A stretch of DNA of 64,000 bases from Mycolicibacter longobardus (GTDB lineage Bacteria > Actinomycetota > Actinomycetes > Mycobacteriales > Mycobacteriaceae). Location of the stretch: assembly GCF_002102265.1 (NCBI RefSeq), contig NZ_LQPG01000011.1:62001-126000 (forward strand). The letters run 5' to 3'. Every line of letters starts with the position of its first letter. Position 1 is the first letter of the stretch. Made by a program: the position numbers and the translations under genes. This document shows, one piece after another, positions 44,631 through 53,934 of the stretch. The notes below the pieces were generated by a model. It ran no database searches and had not been told where the DNA came from. It was given only the letters and a program-made list of their open reading frames with translations.

Positions 44631-45278
44631 GTGGTGGATTTCCGGGCTCGCTCGAAGGTACCGACGATCAGCGGCGACGAGCGCGCGCGGTTGTTGGACC
44701 GCTATGGGCCGCTGGCCCAGGCGGTACGCGACCTGATCGACGCCACCATTCGCACCCAAGCCGATGACACCACAGCTCGGGAGGTGACCGCCCAGGTGCG
44801 GGAGCTGACCGAGCGACTCCACGCCGGAACCCTCAGCGACCAACCCGGACTGCGCTACGTGGTCGATGGGCGGCCGCTGGCATGGGGTAACGCCGTGGTG
44901 GGCCTGCGTAATCCGATCGCCCCGCCACTGGTGATCCAGCACGGGGAGAACGGTCACTGCTGGAGCGACTTTCACCTCGGCGCGGCCTACGAGGGCCCGC
45001 CATCGCTGGTCCACGGCGGGGTCAGCGCCCTGGTGCTCGACCATCTGCTGGGTGAGGCGGCCAGCGACGGCCTGACCAAACCGCTCTACACCGGCACGAT
45101 CACGGTGAAATACCTGCGCGGGACACCCCTGGGGCCGCTGCACGCCGAGGCGTCGATATACCGCAAAGACGGCGTCAAAACCTATGCCCGCGGGCATATC
45201 TCGGACGCGTCCGGGGTGACCGTGGAGGCCGACGGGGTTTTCATCACGCCGTCCTGGGCCCGCGACGGGGTGGGGTGA
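44631..45278 (+). CDS. PaaI-family hotdog thioesterase
   Basis: A 215-residue protein with a C-terminal hotdog domain (~95-210). The catalytic-type motif is PSLVHGGVSALVLDHLLGEA, followed by TGTITVKYLRGTPLGPLHAE. The N-terminal ~90 residues are helical and less conserved. It would hydrolyse an acyl-CoA of unknown chain. GAAGGAG precedes the GTG start at 44631, 12 bp after glnE. It is the first gene of the stretch that separates glnE from glnA1 here. Confidence 0.83.
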   Translation: MVDFRARSKVPTISGDERARLLDRYGPLAQAVRDLIDATIRTQADDTTAREVTAQVRELTERLHAGTLSDQPGLRYVVDGRPLAWGNAVVGLRNPIAPPLVIQHGENGHCWSDFHLGAAYEGPPSLVHGGVSALVLDHLLGEAASDGLTKPLYTGTITVKYLRGTPLGPLHAEASIYRKDGVKTYARGHISDASGVTVEADGVFITPSWARDGVG

Positions 45279-45293
45279 CGGGGCCTTCGGGAC

Positions 45294-45479
45294 TTACCCG
45301 GCTGCGGCCGGGGAGTCGAGGAACCGCCAGATGTCGGCGTCGGTGAGTCCGGCTTCGCGTTCAGCGTCCTGGAGAGGCATGCGGATACCCCTGGCCAAGA
45401 ACGTGCGCCGATCACGCGCGAGCGTGGCAAGGTCAGTCACGAGCTCGGCGCCGAACTCGCCGTCGTCCAACGCACTCAT
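45294..45479 (-). CDS. 61-residue acidic protein coupled to the ADP-ribosyltransferase-like gene
   Basis: A small protein opening MSALDDGEFGAELVTDLATL and ending DIWRFLDSPAAAG. It is acidic, probably helical, with no known domain. Its Shine-Dalgarno TAGGAGG includes the stop codon of the upstream ADP-ribosyltransferase-like gene, and ATG 45479 is 8 bases after it, so translation is coupled. An in-frame GTG at 45488 is possible but would lie too close to the ribosome site. It may be an immunity or antitoxin partner; that is only inference from the layout. Confidence 0.65.
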   Translation of the reverse strand: MSALDDGEFGAELVTDLATLARDRRTFLARGIRMPLQDAEREAGLTDADIWRFLDSPAAAG

Positions 45480-45491
45480 TCGGTTCACCTC

Positions 45492-46058
45492 CTACGCAAC
45501 CTCGATCGTGGCGCGCCACATCCCAATCTTGGCATCATACGCCGCCGTCGTGACCAGGTATCGAAGTCCGCGGCCGAGCAATATCTCACCTTGCCCGGGA
45601 TACACCGAGATGTCCTCGATTGCTGCGGCTGGAACCCCAGCCGGAGCGTGGATAGCTAGCCGAACTGGCGCCTTGTATTCCCTCGTCGATCCGCCGCCGG
45701 GTAGCCGAGTGGTCGACATGTATCCGAGTTCTGTTCGCTGAGTGCCAACGATTTTGGACAGGTCTTCGCCTCGGGCGATTTTGAACGTCTCTTGCATGTC
45801 GATGGTGCGAGTGAGGACTGTTGGCTGTGCGAGTGGATTCGTCGCCAGTACCGCGTCGATGTCCTTCACCTTCGCCGCCACCGCGGGTTCAACGGGAACC
45901 TGCCCGCGTCGCAACCACTGGTTGATGCGCTTGTGCCCGTCGCCGGTGTAGTCGACCACCGATTGGCGATACCGCCCAGTGATGCCCTTGGCGTGTGTCC
46001 GACTCACCTTCAACCACTGTGGGTCCGGTCCGTGCGGACCGCCTCCTTTGCCGCGCAT
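45492..46058 (-). CDS. ADP-ribosyltransferase-like protein (ADPrib_exo_Tox type)
   Basis: A 188-residue protein with the R-STS-ExE class signature of mono-ADP-ribosyltransferases: DYTGDGHKRINQWLRRG, then VLTRTIDMQETFKI (NAD-binding Arg), GYMSTTRLPGG (STT motif), and VYPGQGEILLGRGLRYLV (Q-x-E with the catalytic Glu). A glutamine at the first position of the last motif is as in the C3-type toxins. No signal peptide is seen. ATG 46058 has CGGAGAC upstream. The 61-residue gene follows 12 bases after the stop. It could be a toxin, a phage remnant or a toxin-antitoxin component. Confidence 0.72.
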   Translation of the reverse strand: MRGKGGGPHGPDPQWLKVSRTHAKGITGRYRQSVVDYTGDGHKRINQWLRRGQVPVEPAVAAKVKDIDAVLATNPLAQPTVLTRTIDMQETFKIARGEDLSKIVGTQRTELGYMSTTRLPGGGSTREYKAPVRLAIHAPAGVPAAAIEDISVYPGQGEILLGRGLRYLVTTAAYDAKIGMWRATIEVA

Positions 46059-46280
46059 GGTTGTCTCCGTGCTGTTGCGGCCGCGTTGAGCTCGGCCTCA
46101 ACACCGGTGTCTTCACCAGCACTGTTGCCATAACCCGACGCTAAAAACCACTCCCGACAACACCGGCGAACCAGACCACGTCGACACCCCGGACTGTGGA
46201 TGAAACCCCAACTGGGGATAACCCGCATGCGGGCTGACCAGCGCGAACGCGCTGGGGAGGCGATCTTTCTGATTGTTTGC

Positions 46281-46286
46281 TATGGT
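46281..46286 (+). promoter_or_regulatory. Candidate extended -10 element
   Basis: TGCTATGGT lies in a short AT-rich patch 70 bp upstream of the secreted-protein ATG at 46356. The TGn extension plus TATGGT resembles a mycobacterial extended -10. No good -35 was seen. Confidence 0.3.
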
Positions 46287-46355
46287 TTTTCTTCAGAAAT
46301 ACTCATGTCGCTGCCTGGTTGGCGGCGTGGGTTCGGCCAAATGGGGGTTGTGCAG

Positions 46356-46976
46356 ATGTCAGGTCATGTCCGTCGGTTCGGTGTCGGAGTCGGCTTGGTC
46401 AGTGGGGCCGTAGCGGTTGCGGTGACGCTCGGGCTGGGCGCCCCCGCCGGTGCCACCGATCAGCTCGTTGGTCTCACGGCCGCTGCCGGGAGCGCCGATT
46501 CGACCGATCTGTTGATCATCGCCAGCACGAATTTCCTCGATGCCAAGGACATCTACACCGGGATAGACACCTCGGAGTTGTCCGACACGTTGCTCCGGGC
46601 GGTCGAGTCGATAGAGCGCATTCCAGACATTCTGGACAGGGTTGTGACCCTCGTGGACGACGGGCTTGCACCGGCCCAATCGGTGATCCTCGCGCATTCC
46701 GGTTCGCTGGCGGAGTTGATCGATCAACTGTTCTTCGCGCCCCTCAACCAGCAGTGGGTGGATGCCAGCGAGTCGATGCTCGGTGCAACGCAGGCGCTCG
46801 ACAGTGCAATTGCAGACGGATCAGTCACCGACGCCATGAGCGCTCTGCTTGAGGCGAGCGGGGTCAACCTCTTTCAGTTGCTCCCGGCGATGATTGCGTC
46901 CGCCCCCGTCCTGTGGATCGGCGGCCTGTTCGATGATGCCGTGGCCGCCTCGGACTTCTCCGGCTTCTTGTTCTGA
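46356..46976 (+). CDS. Secreted hypothetical protein
   Basis: A 206-residue protein with a clear signal peptide (FGVGVGLVSGAVAVAVTLGL, cleavage likely after GAPAGA). The mature part is acidic and helical (RAVESIERIPDILDRVVTLV; AELIDQLFFAPLNQQW) and ends in SDFSGFLF, with no cysteines. No family is recognised. ATG 46356 is chosen; earlier in-frame starts would place the signal too far from the N-terminus. It is convergent with glnA1, 15 bp between stops. Confidence 0.65.
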   Translation: MSGHVRRFGVGVGLVSGAVAVAVTLGLGAPAGATDQLVGLTAAAGSADSTDLLIIASTNFLDAKDIYTGIDTSELSDTLLRAVESIERIPDILDRVVTLVDDGLAPAQSVILAHSGSLAELIDQLFFAPLNQQWVDASESMLGATQALDSAIADGSVTDAMSALLEASGVNLFQLLPAMIASAPVLWIGGLFDDAVAASDFSGFLF

Positions 46977-46991
46977 CTGGCCAACCTGGCC

Positions 46992-48437
46992 TCAGCAGTC
47001 GTAGTACAGCGCGAACTCGTAGGGGTGTGGGCGCAGGTTCACCGGGGCGATCTCGTGGTCGCGCTTGTAGCTGATCCAGTTCTCGATCAGGTCCGTGGTG
47101 AACACGCCGCCTTCGGTGAGGTATTCGTGGTCGGCCTCCAGGTTGTCCATCACCTGGGCCAGGGTGCCCGGCGCCTGCGGAATACCGGCGGCCTCGTCCG
47201 GGGGCAGCTCGTAGAGGTCCTTGTCGATCGGAGCGGCCGGTTCGATCTTGTTCTTGATGCCATCGATACAGGCCATCAGCATCGCCGCGAACGCCAGGTA
47301 CGGGTTGCCCGAGGAGTCCGGGCAGCGGAACTCCAGGCGCTTGGCCTTCGGGTTGGTGCCGGTGATGGGGATGCGTACACACGCGGAGCGGTTGCGCTGG
47401 CTGTAGACCAGGTTGATCGGAGCCTCATAACCCGGGACCAGTCGCTTGTAGGAGTTGATGGTCGGGTTGGTGAACGCCAGCAGCGACGGCGCGTGGTGCA
47501 GGATGCCGCCGATGCAATGCCGCGCCACATCCGACAACCCGGCGTAGCCGGCCTCGTCGTAGAACAGCGGTTCGCCGCCCTTCCACAGTGACAGGTGGAC
47601 GTGCATGCCCGAACCGTTGTCTCCGAAGAGCGGTTTGGGCATGAAGGTGACGGTCTTGCCGGCCTGCCAGGCGGTGTTCTTGACGATGTATTTGAACAGC
47701 ATCACGTCATCGGCGGCGTGCAGCAGGGTGTTGAACTTGTAGTTGATCTCGGCCTGCCCACCGCTGCCGACCTCATGGTGACCGCGCTCGATGGTGAAGC
47801 CGGCCTTGATCAGGTTGGTGGTCATGGCGTCGCGCAGGTCGACGTACTGATCGTTGGGCGCCACCGGGAAATAGCCGCCCTTGGGACGGGTCTTGTACCC
47901 GCGGTTGGGCCGCCCTTGCTCAGCCGGGCCCTCGGTAGGCGAGCCGGTGTTCCACCAGCCCGAGTCCGAGTCGACCTCATAGAAGGTGCTGTTCATCTGC
48001 GAGTCGAAGCTCACCGAGTCGAAGATGTAGAACTCGGCTTCGGCACCGAAGTAGGCGGTGTCGGCGATACCGGTACTGGCCAGATAGTTCTCTGCCTTGC
48101 GGGCGACGTTGCGCGGATCGCGCGAGTAGGGCTCGCGGGTGAACGGGTCGTGCACGAAGAAGTTCAGGTTCAGGGTCTTGGCAGCCCGGAACGGGTCGAT
48201 CTGGGCGGTGGAGAGGTCGGGCAGCAGCATCATGTCGGATTCGTGGATGGACTGGAATCCGCGGATCGATGATCCGTCGAACGCCAACCCGTCCTCGAAC
48301 ACGCTCGCGTCGAGGGTGGACGCCGGAATCGACAGATGCTGCATCATGCCCGGCAAGTCGCAGAACCGAATGTCGACATACTCAACGGACTCATCGGCGA
48401 CGAGCTTGAGAATGTCGTCGGCCGTCTTGTCGGTCAC
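46992..48437 (-). CDS. glnA1: Glutamine synthetase type I, GlnA1
   Basis: The main ammonium-assimilating glutamine synthetase, 481 residues (478 in M. tuberculosis). Conserved segments are [56 protein letters not shown], the [16 protein letters not shown]-site loop and [15 protein letters not shown], whose Tyr is the adenylylation target of GlnE. GGAGGAGAAC precedes the GTG start. The RDD gene is divergent. The 120-bp gap upstream holds GTAACGTCAAC, of unknown significance. Confidence 0.96.
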   Translation of the reverse strand: MTDKTADDILKLVADESVEYVDIRFCDLPGMMQHLSIPASTLDASVFEDGLAFDGSSIRGFQSIHESDMMLLPDLSTAQIDPFRAAKTLNLNFFVHDPFTREPYSRDPRNVARKAENYLASTGIADTAYFGAEAEFYIFDSVSFDSQMNSTFYEVDSDSGWWNTGSPTEGPAEQGRPNRGYKTRPKGGYFPVAPNDQYVDLRDAMTTNLIKAGFTIERGHHEVGSGGQAEINYKFNTLLHAADDVMLFKYIVKNTAWQAGKTVTFMPKPLFGDNGSGMHVHLSLWKGGEPLFYDEAGYAGLSDVARHCIGGILHHAPSLLAFTNPTINSYKRLVPGYEAPINLVYSQRNRSACVRIPITGTNPKAKRLEFRCPDSSGNPYLAFAAMLMACIDGIKNKIEPAAPIDKDLYELPPDEAAGIPQAPGTLAQVMDNLEADHEYLTEGGVFTTDLIENWISYKRDHEIAPVNLRPHPYEFALYYDC

Positions 48438-48561
48438 AGAAATGTTCTCCTCCGCTGGTAGACCCGGGTCGAGGCACTGGGGTTGCCGCCGTTGACGTTA
48501 CGCAACCGCGGCGGGGCCGGTCGGCGGCGGGTCGTAATCCGGCCCGCCTAGGCTAGGGACC

Positions 48562-49029
48562 ATGAGCGGTTCGTTCTCATCGTGGCTGTCCGGGCCGGAG
48601 TCGGCCGGACCTCGCCGGCCCGACAGCGCCCCGGGGGAAGGTCTGGGCCTACCCGCCAGCGGGCCCGGTTCGCTGGCCCCGATGGGCCGCCGACTGGGGG
48701 GCCTTGCTGTCGATTGGCTGGTGGCCTACGGGCTGGCCGGCCTGGGCGTGGCGCTGGGCGTGGTGACCCCGGAGTACCTGGCGACCGTGGTGCTCGTGAT
48801 CTGGCTGGTCCTCGGCGTGGCCGCGGTGCGGTTGTTCGGCTTCACGCCGGGTCAGTACGCCTGCGGGCTGCGGGTGATCCCGGTAGACGGCGGCATCGGA
48901 GTGGGTATCGGCCGAGCCACGGTGCGTGGGCTGCTGATCGCGCTGGTGGTGCCCGCGCTGTTCGCCGACGCCGACGGTCGTGGTCTGCAGGATCGGGCCA
49001 CCGCGACCGCCGTGGTGCGCAGCCGCTGA
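48562..49029 (+). CDS. RDD-family membrane protein (Rv2219A-like)
   Basis: A 155-residue protein: a Pro/Gly-rich N-terminus, then an RDD domain (~45-150) starting MGRRLGGLAVDWLVAYGLAG, two to three membrane helices, and the second conserved segment RATVRGLLIALVVPALFADA followed by a final Asp-rich DGRGLQDRATATAVVRSR. Function unknown; some RDD proteins are ion antiporters. ATG 48562 follows TAGGCT by 7 bases, fitting a leaderless mRNA. Confidence 0.85.
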   Translation: MSGSFSSWLSGPESAGPRRPDSAPGEGLGLPASGPGSLAPMGRRLGGLAVDWLVAYGLAGLGVALGVVTPEYLATVVLVIWLVLGVAAVRLFGFTPGQYACGLRVIPVDGGIGVGIGRATVRGLLIALVVPALFADADGRGLQDRATATAVVRSR

Positions 49030-49034
49030 ATCCT

Positions 49035-49787
49035 CTAGCGCCGGCGCACGGCGCGCTGGACGCCGCGCACCTTCGCACCGCCGGGCAACGGGCCCTTCGG
49101 CATGGCCGCGGTGCCGGTGCGCGTACCAAGCGCAGCCAGCCGCGATTCCAATGAATCCATCTGCTTGGCGGAGATATTGGCCGGCAGCTTGGTCAAGAAC
49201 CGCTCCAGCTTGGCCAGCGGCACCTCGCCCTCGCCGGTGCCCACCACCACGTCGTAGATCGGCACGTCACCGACCAGTCGGGCGGTGCGCTTCTTCTCCT
49301 GGGCGAGCAGGGGTTTGAGCCGCGAGGGGGAGCCCTCGGCGACGAAGATGATGCCCGGCCGCCCGACGACCCGGTGTACCGCGTCGAGCTGGCCGGTGGC
49401 GGCCACCCCGGGGGTCACTCGCCACTTGCCGCGTAGGTTGTCCAGCGCCCACGCCGCCGCACCGGCCTGCCCCTCGGCCTTGCTGTAGACCGATCGCTGA
49501 GCGCGGCGGCCGAAGATCACGAACGCCACCAGTGCGCCCAACACCAGGCCGAGCGGAATCGTCGTCACCTTGGCGAACGTGCCGCCGTTGAGCGCCAGCG
49601 CCGTCGTCACCCCCGAGACCAGCAGGAAGGCGCCGACCATATACGGCACCAGCCGCTTGTCCTCCTTACGCTGCAGCTGGAAGGCCTGCCACAGCTGGGC
49701 TCGGCGCTGCCTGGAGGCGGTCTTGCGGGCGGCTTTCGCCTCCGCCCGGGCGGCCTTGTTCTCGGCGGTGTTGCGCGGTCTGGGCAT
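49035..49787 (-). CDS. DUF4191 membrane protein (Rv2219-like)
   Basis: A 250-residue protein: basic helical N-terminus (MPRPRNTAENKAARAEAKAA), two membrane helices (VPYMVGAFLLVSGVTTALAL and PLGLVLGALVAFVIFG), then a soluble domain (HRVVGRPGIIFVAEGSPSRL; PLLAQEKKRTARLVGDVPIY). Conserved in Actinobacteria and always next to lipA, but unknown in function. ATG 49787 is chosen over TTG 49796. Confidence 0.87.
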   Translation of the reverse strand: MPRPRNTAENKAARAEAKAARKTASRQRRAQLWQAFQLQRKEDKRLVPYMVGAFLLVSGVTTALALNGGTFAKVTTIPLGLVLGALVAFVIFGRRAQRSVYSKAEGQAGAAAWALDNLRGKWRVTPGVAATGQLDAVHRVVGRPGIIFVAEGSPSRLKPLLAQEKKRTARLVGDVPIYDVVVGTGEGEVPLAKLERFLTKLPANISAKQMDSLESRLAALGTRTGTAAMPKGPLPGGAKVRGVQRAVRRR

Positions 49788-49830
49788 AGTTACCAAGGAT
49801 ACGCAGCCGGGCTTGCCGTCAGCCGGGGCA

Positions 49831-50787
49831 TCAGCCGCGCGCGGGGGCGGCGCACTGGCCGCGACGCGACCGGTTCTCCAGCGCCTGCCGGTAGAGCCGG
49901 CCGGCCCGATACGACGAGCGCACCAGCGGCCCGGACATCACCCCGGCGAAGCCGAGCTCCTCGGCATACCGGGCGTGCTCGACGAACTCCTCGGGCTTGA
50001 CCCATCGTGCGATCGGGTGGTGCCGTTCGGTGGGGCGCAGGTACTGGGTGATGGTGACCAGTTCGGTGCCGGCGTCGTACATGGCGGAGAGCGCATCACG
50101 AATTTCTTCGGGGGTCTCGCCCATGCCCAGGATGAGGTTGCTCTTGGCCACCAACCCGGCGTCGCGGGCCTGGGTCAACACGTTCAGGCTGCGCTCGTAG
50201 TTGAAGCCGGGCCGGATCATCTTGAAGATGCGCGGAACGGTTTCGACGTTGTGCGCCAGCACTTCCGGGCGAGAGTCGAACACTTCGCCGAGCAAGTCGG
50301 GCCGGCCGCCGAAGTCGGGGATCAGCAGTTCCACACCCGTCTCCGGGTTGAGCGCCTTGATGGCCCGAACCGTTTCGGCGTAGAGCCAGGCTCCCTGATC
50401 CGGCAGGTCGTCGCGGGCGACACCGGTGACCGTCGAGTACCGCAACCCCATCGACTGCACGCTCTCGGCCACCCGGCGCGGCTCGTCGCGGTCCAGCTCG
50501 GGGGGCTTGCCGGACTTGATCAGGCAGAACGAGCAGTTCCGGGTGCAGACCTCACCGCCGATCAGGAAGGTGGCCTCCCGGTCCTCCCAGCATTCGTAGA
50601 TGTTGGGACAGCCCGCCTCCTCGCACACCGTGTGCAGCTTTTCCTGCTTCACCAGGACTTTCAGCTCGGTGTAGTTCGGCCCCATGCGGGCGCGGGTCTT
50701 GATCCACGACGGTTTGCGTTCGATCGGCGTCTCGGCGTTGCGTGCTTCGGCACGGCTTAATCTACGGCCTTCTCCGACGGCGCTCAC
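49831..50787 (-). CDS. lipA: Lipoyl synthase
   Basis: A radical-SAM enzyme (318 residues) that inserts two sulfurs into octanoyl groups on E2 and GcvH. The radical-SAM cluster motif is [15 protein letters not shown], and the auxiliary-cluster motif is [20 protein letters not shown]. The C-terminal RSSYRAG is also conserved. GTG 50787 overlaps the lipB stop by 4 bp; the open frame beyond it is not homologous. Together with LipB it serves DlaT, encoded in the same cluster. Confidence 0.96.
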   Translation of the reverse strand: MSAVGEGRRLSRAEARNAETPIERKPSWIKTRARMGPNYTELKVLVKQEKLHTVCEEAGCPNIYECWEDREATFLIGGEVCTRNCSFCLIKSGKPPELDRDEPRRVAESVQSMGLRYSTVTGVARDDLPDQGAWLYAETVRAIKALNPETGVELLIPDFGGRPDLLGEVFDSRPEVLAHNVETVPRIFKMIRPGFNYERSLNVLTQARDAGLVAKSNLILGMGETPEEIRDALSAMYDAGTELVTITQYLRPTERHHPIARWVKPEEFVEHARYAEELGFAGVMSGPLVRSSYRAGRLYRQALENRSRRGQCAAPARG

Positions 50788-51479
50788 GGCGTCGATGTTA
50801 CGCGCGGCACGGAATGCTCGCGCACCGGCAGCACGCCGTCGAGCGCGTCGACGACCGCGTCGGCCACCGCCTGCCGCACATCGTCGACGCTGGTCAAAAC
50901 GCCCAACTCCGACGTCAGCGAGGTCACGCCCGCGTCGGTGATCCCGCACGGCACGATCGAGCCGAACGCACTGAGGTCACAATCACAGTTGAGCGCGAAC
51001 CCGTGCAGGGTGGTGGCGCGGGCCACCCGCACACCGATCGCCGCGATCTTGCGGGCAGGCCGGCCGCCCCCGGCCGGCAGCCATACCCCGGACCTTCCGT
51101 CCACACGAATAGTGTTCAGGCCCAGGGTGTTACACACCTCGATGAGTGATTCTTCAAGCCGTCGCACGTAATTCACCACATCCAAGGGCTCGGCGAGACC
51201 GATCACCGGATATCCCACCAGCTGGCCGGGACCGTGCCAGGTGATCTTGCCGCCCCGGTCGGTGTCGACCACCGGCGTCCCGTCCAGCGGGCGTTCGTGC
51301 GGCTCGGTGCGCCGGCCGGCGGTGTAGACCGCGGGGTGCTCCAACAGCAGCAGCGTGTCGGGGCCGCCGTCCGCCCTGGCCTCGGCCAGATCACGCTGTA
51401 ACTGCCAGGCGGTGCCGTAGTCGACGGTGCTCAGCTGGCGCACGTCGATCGGCGCGGAGCTGGACCGGATGGACACCAT
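50784..51479 (-). CDS. lipB: Octanoyltransferase
   Basis: LipB moves octanoyl from ACP to lipoyl domains, the step before LipA. It is 231 residues with the active-site Lys in [20 protein letters not shown] and Cys in [14 protein letters not shown], plus [20 protein letters not shown] and [18 protein letters not shown] 51479 follows a TAGCCT by 6 bases, consistent with a leaderless start. Confidence 0.96.
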   Translation of the reverse strand: MVSIRSSSAPIDVRQLSTVDYGTAWQLQRDLAEARADGGPDTLLLLEHPAVYTAGRRTEPHERPLDGTPVVDTDRGGKITWHGPGQLVGYPVIGLAEPLDVVNYVRRLEESLIEVCNTLGLNTIRVDGRSGVWLPAGGGRPARKIAAIGVRVARATTLHGFALNCDCDLSAFGSIVPCGITDAGVTSLTSELGVLTSVDDVRQAVADAVVDALDGVLPVREHSVPRVTSTP

Positions 51480-51500
51480 GTTCGCAGGCTACTCGCCGAG

Positions 51501-52403
51501 CTACAGCGGGGTCGGGCGGGCGGTGGCGTAGGCGAGGGCCTCGCCGATGGTGTTGTGCCGAAACTGGAATCCGGCCTGTTCCAACGCGGCGGGAATGGCC
51601 CGCTGGCCGGTGAGGAGGCTGTCGGCGAATTCCCCGAGCCCGGCGCGCACCACGAAGCCGGGCAGCAGCATGGGGGTGGGGCGGTTGACCGCGCGTCCCA
51701 ACGCGGTGGTGAACTCGGCGTTGGTCACCGGCGCCGGGCCGGTCAGGTTCACCGGGCCGGACAGCGCGTCATCCGAGATCGCGAACAACAGCGCCCGCAC
51801 CTCGTCCTCCATGCTGATCCACGACATGTACTGCCGGCCGCTGCCCAGCCGGGCGCCGAGCCCCAGGGAGAACAACGGCCGTAACCGTCCCAGGGCACCG
51901 CCCGAGGCAGCCAGCACGATACCGGTGCGGGCCAGCACCACCCGGGCTCCGGACGCCTGGGCCGACGCGGTCGCGGCTTCCCAGTCCTGGGCGAGCTGGG
52001 CCAGAAATCCGGTTCCCACCGGAGCGGACTCATCGACCGTGCGGTCGCGACTGTCGCCGTAGTAGCCGACCCCGCTGGCGTTGACCAGCACCGGAACCCC
52101 GGCATCGGCCACCGCGGCCGACAGCACCTCGGTCGGGGTGATCCGGCTGTCGCGCAGGTTCTGCTTGAACGCCCCGGACCAACGGCGGTCGCCGATGCCG
52201 ATGCCGCACAGATTGACCACCGCGTCCACCCCGGCCAGGGCGTTGACGTCGATGTCGCCGGCCTCGGGATCCCAGCCCAGCTCGGAGTCGTTGGCAGGGG
52301 CGCGGCGCACGATCCGCAGGACCTGATGGTCGGCGGTACGCAGCGCCGACACCAAGGCAGAGCCGATCAATCCCGAGGACCCGGCGATCGCGACCCTGGC
52401 CAC
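51501..52403 (-). CDS. TIGR01777-family epimerase-like protein (Rv2216-like)
   Basis: A 300-residue extended SDR-type protein: the Rossmann motif is [18 protein letters not shown], followed by [40 protein letters not shown] and the C-terminal DUF1731 segment ([20 protein letters not shown]). The catalytic YxxxK of classical SDRs is not evident, so a true epimerase activity is uncertain. GTG 52403 has AGGGGG upstream; the frame also holds TTG at 52409. It follows dlaT by 11 bases. Confidence 0.87.
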   Translation of the reverse strand: MARVAIAGSSGLIGSALVSALRTADHQVLRIVRRAPANDSELGWDPEAGDIDVNALAGVDAVVNLCGIGIGDRRWSGAFKQNLRDSRITPTEVLSAAVADAGVPVLVNASGVGYYGDSRDRTVDESAPVGTGFLAQLAQDWEAATASAQASGARVVLARTGIVLAASGGALGRLRPLFSLGLGARLGSGRQYMSWISMEDEVRALLFAISDDALSGPVNLTGPAPVTNAEFTTALGRAVNRPTPMLLPGFVVRAGLGEFADSLLTGQRAIPAALEQAGFQFRHNTIGEALAYATARPTPL

Positions 52404-52414
52404 GCGCAAACCCC

Positions 52415-53761
52415 CTACAGCCCGAGTTCGGCTTCGAATTCGCCTTCCTCAAGCCGGTTGCGGATCGTGGTGACGAACCTTCCGGCGTCGGCGCCGTCGA
52501 TCAAACGGTGGTCGTAGGTCAGCGGCAGGTAGCAGATCGAGCGCACCCCGACCGACTCGTTGCCGGCCTCGTCGATGACCACCCGCGGCCGCTTGACGAT
52601 GGCCCCGGTGCCGAGCATGGCGGCCTGCGGCGGAACCAGGATCGGAGTGTCGAACAGCGCGCCCTGGCTGCCGATATTGGTGATCGTGAAGGTGCCGCCG
52701 GACAATTCGTCCGGTTTCAGGCCGCCCGACCGCGCCCTGGCGGCGATGTCGGCGATGGCGCGCGCCAGCCCCGCCAACGACAGGTCGCCGGCGTTGTGGA
52801 TCACCGGAGACAGCAGACCCTGATCGGTGTCCACCGCGAAGCCGAGGTGTTCGGCGTCGTAGTAGGTGATCTCACCGGCGTCCTCGTTGTAGCTGGCGTT
52901 GACGTTCGGATGCGCCTTGAGAGCGTCGATCACCGCGCGGGCGATGAACGGCAGGTAGGTCAGGTTGACGCCCTCGCGTTCGGCGAAGTCCGCTTTGGCT
53001 CGGGCCCGCAGCGCCACGATCCTGGTCATGTCGACCTCGTGGGTCTGGGTGAGCTGAGCGGTGGCCTGCAGCGACTCGCGGGTCTTCTTGGCCGTGATCT
53101 GCCGGATCCGGTTGGCCTTGGCGGTGGTGCCGCGCAGGTGTGCCAGCGCCGACGCCGGAGCCGCGGCCGCTGCCGGGGCCGGGGCTGCGGTCGGCTGGGC
53201 CGCCGGAGCGGCGGGTGCCTTCTGCTTCTCGGCTTGCTTCTCTGCGAAGGCCAGGACGTCCTGCTTGCGGATCCGCCCGCCGACCCCGGTGCCGGTGACC
53301 TGGCTCAGGTCGACGTTGTTGTCGGCGGCGAGTTTGCGCACCAGCGGGGTCACGTACGGAGTGGCATCCGCGGCAGGCTGCGCCGGCGCCGCGGGGGCCG
53401 GTTCGGGTGCCGGTGCCGCAGGTGCTGGAGCGGGGGCTGCGGGCGCCGGAGCGGCGGCCGGTGGTGCCGGTTCCGGTTTCGCTTCCGGTGCGGGGGCCGG
53501 CTCGGCTGCGGGGGCGGCCGGGGCACCCGAACCGATCAAGGCCAGCTCGCCGCCGACCTCGACCGTGGTGTCCTCGCCGGCGATGATCGTCAGCAGGGCC
53601 CCCGAGACCGGTGCCGGGATCTCGGTGTCGACCTTGTCGGTGGAGACCTCGACCAGCGGTTCGTCGATCTCAACGGTGTCGCCGACCTGCTTGAGCCAGC
53701 GGGTGACGGTGCCCTCGGTGACCCTCTCACCGAGGGCCGGCATCTGAACTGAGAACGCCAT
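52415..53761 (-). CDS. dlaT: Dihydrolipoamide acyltransferase (PDH E2), single lipoyl domain
   Basis: The E2 core of pyruvate dehydrogenase; DlaT also works in the peroxynitrite reductase of M. tuberculosis. It has 448 residues: one lipoyl domain (1-78) with the lipoylated lysine 43 in [14 protein letters not shown], a long Ala/Pro linker (~80-135), a peripheral-subunit-binding domain ([20 protein letters not shown]) and a catalytic domain ending in [17 protein letters not shown]. tuberculosis DlaT is described with two lipoyl domains and 553 residues, so one is missing here. It is followed by the epimerase and then lipB/lipA genes. Confidence 0.94.
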   Translation of the reverse strand: MAFSVQMPALGERVTEGTVTRWLKQVGDTVEIDEPLVEVSTDKVDTEIPAPVSGALLTIIAGEDTTVEVGGELALIGSGAPAAPAAEPAPAPEAKPEPAPPAAAPAPAAPAPAPAAPAPEPAPAAPAQPAADATPYVTPLVRKLAADNNVDLSQVTGTGVGGRIRKQDVLAFAEKQAEKQKAPAAPAAQPTAAPAPAAAAAPASALAHLRGTTAKANRIRQITAKKTRESLQATAQLTQTHEVDMTRIVALRARAKADFAEREGVNLTYLPFIARAVIDALKAHPNVNASYNEDAGEITYYDAEHLGFAVDTDQGLLSPVIHNAGDLSLAGLARAIADIAARARSGGLKPDELSGGTFTITNIGSQGALFDTPILVPPQAAMLGTGAIVKRPRVVIDEAGNESVGVRSICYLPLTYDHRLIDGADAGRFVTTIRNRLEEGEFEAELGL

Positions 53762-53934
53762 CGCAGTTGACTCCTGGTTGATCGGTGGGCCGTCACGGGT
53801 TCGCCTACTGGCTTACCACAGCGGCGCGCGGCGGCCCGCGCTCCGGTGTGGGGTCGCCGTAATCCTTTCATTGCGACGACGCGGCCGCCATCCAGGGCCG
53901 GTCACCACGCCGACGCTGCATTAGCATCCCGATG

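Noticed and set aside
41127..45197. 1356-residue open frame on the minus strand opposite glnE
   Set aside because: Codon-bias shadow of glnE and the thioesterase gene; the composition is His/Gln/Arg-rich low-complexity with no domain, and the plus-strand genes are certain.
45279..46991. Prophage or insertion sequence in the glnE-glnA1 interval
   Set aside because: No integrase, transposase or terminal repeats were seen; only the ART-like gene hints at a phage origin.
52508..53752. 414-residue Gly/Arg-rich frame opposite dlaT
   Set aside because: Its repeats are the complement of the Ala/Pro linker of DlaT; not a PGRS gene.
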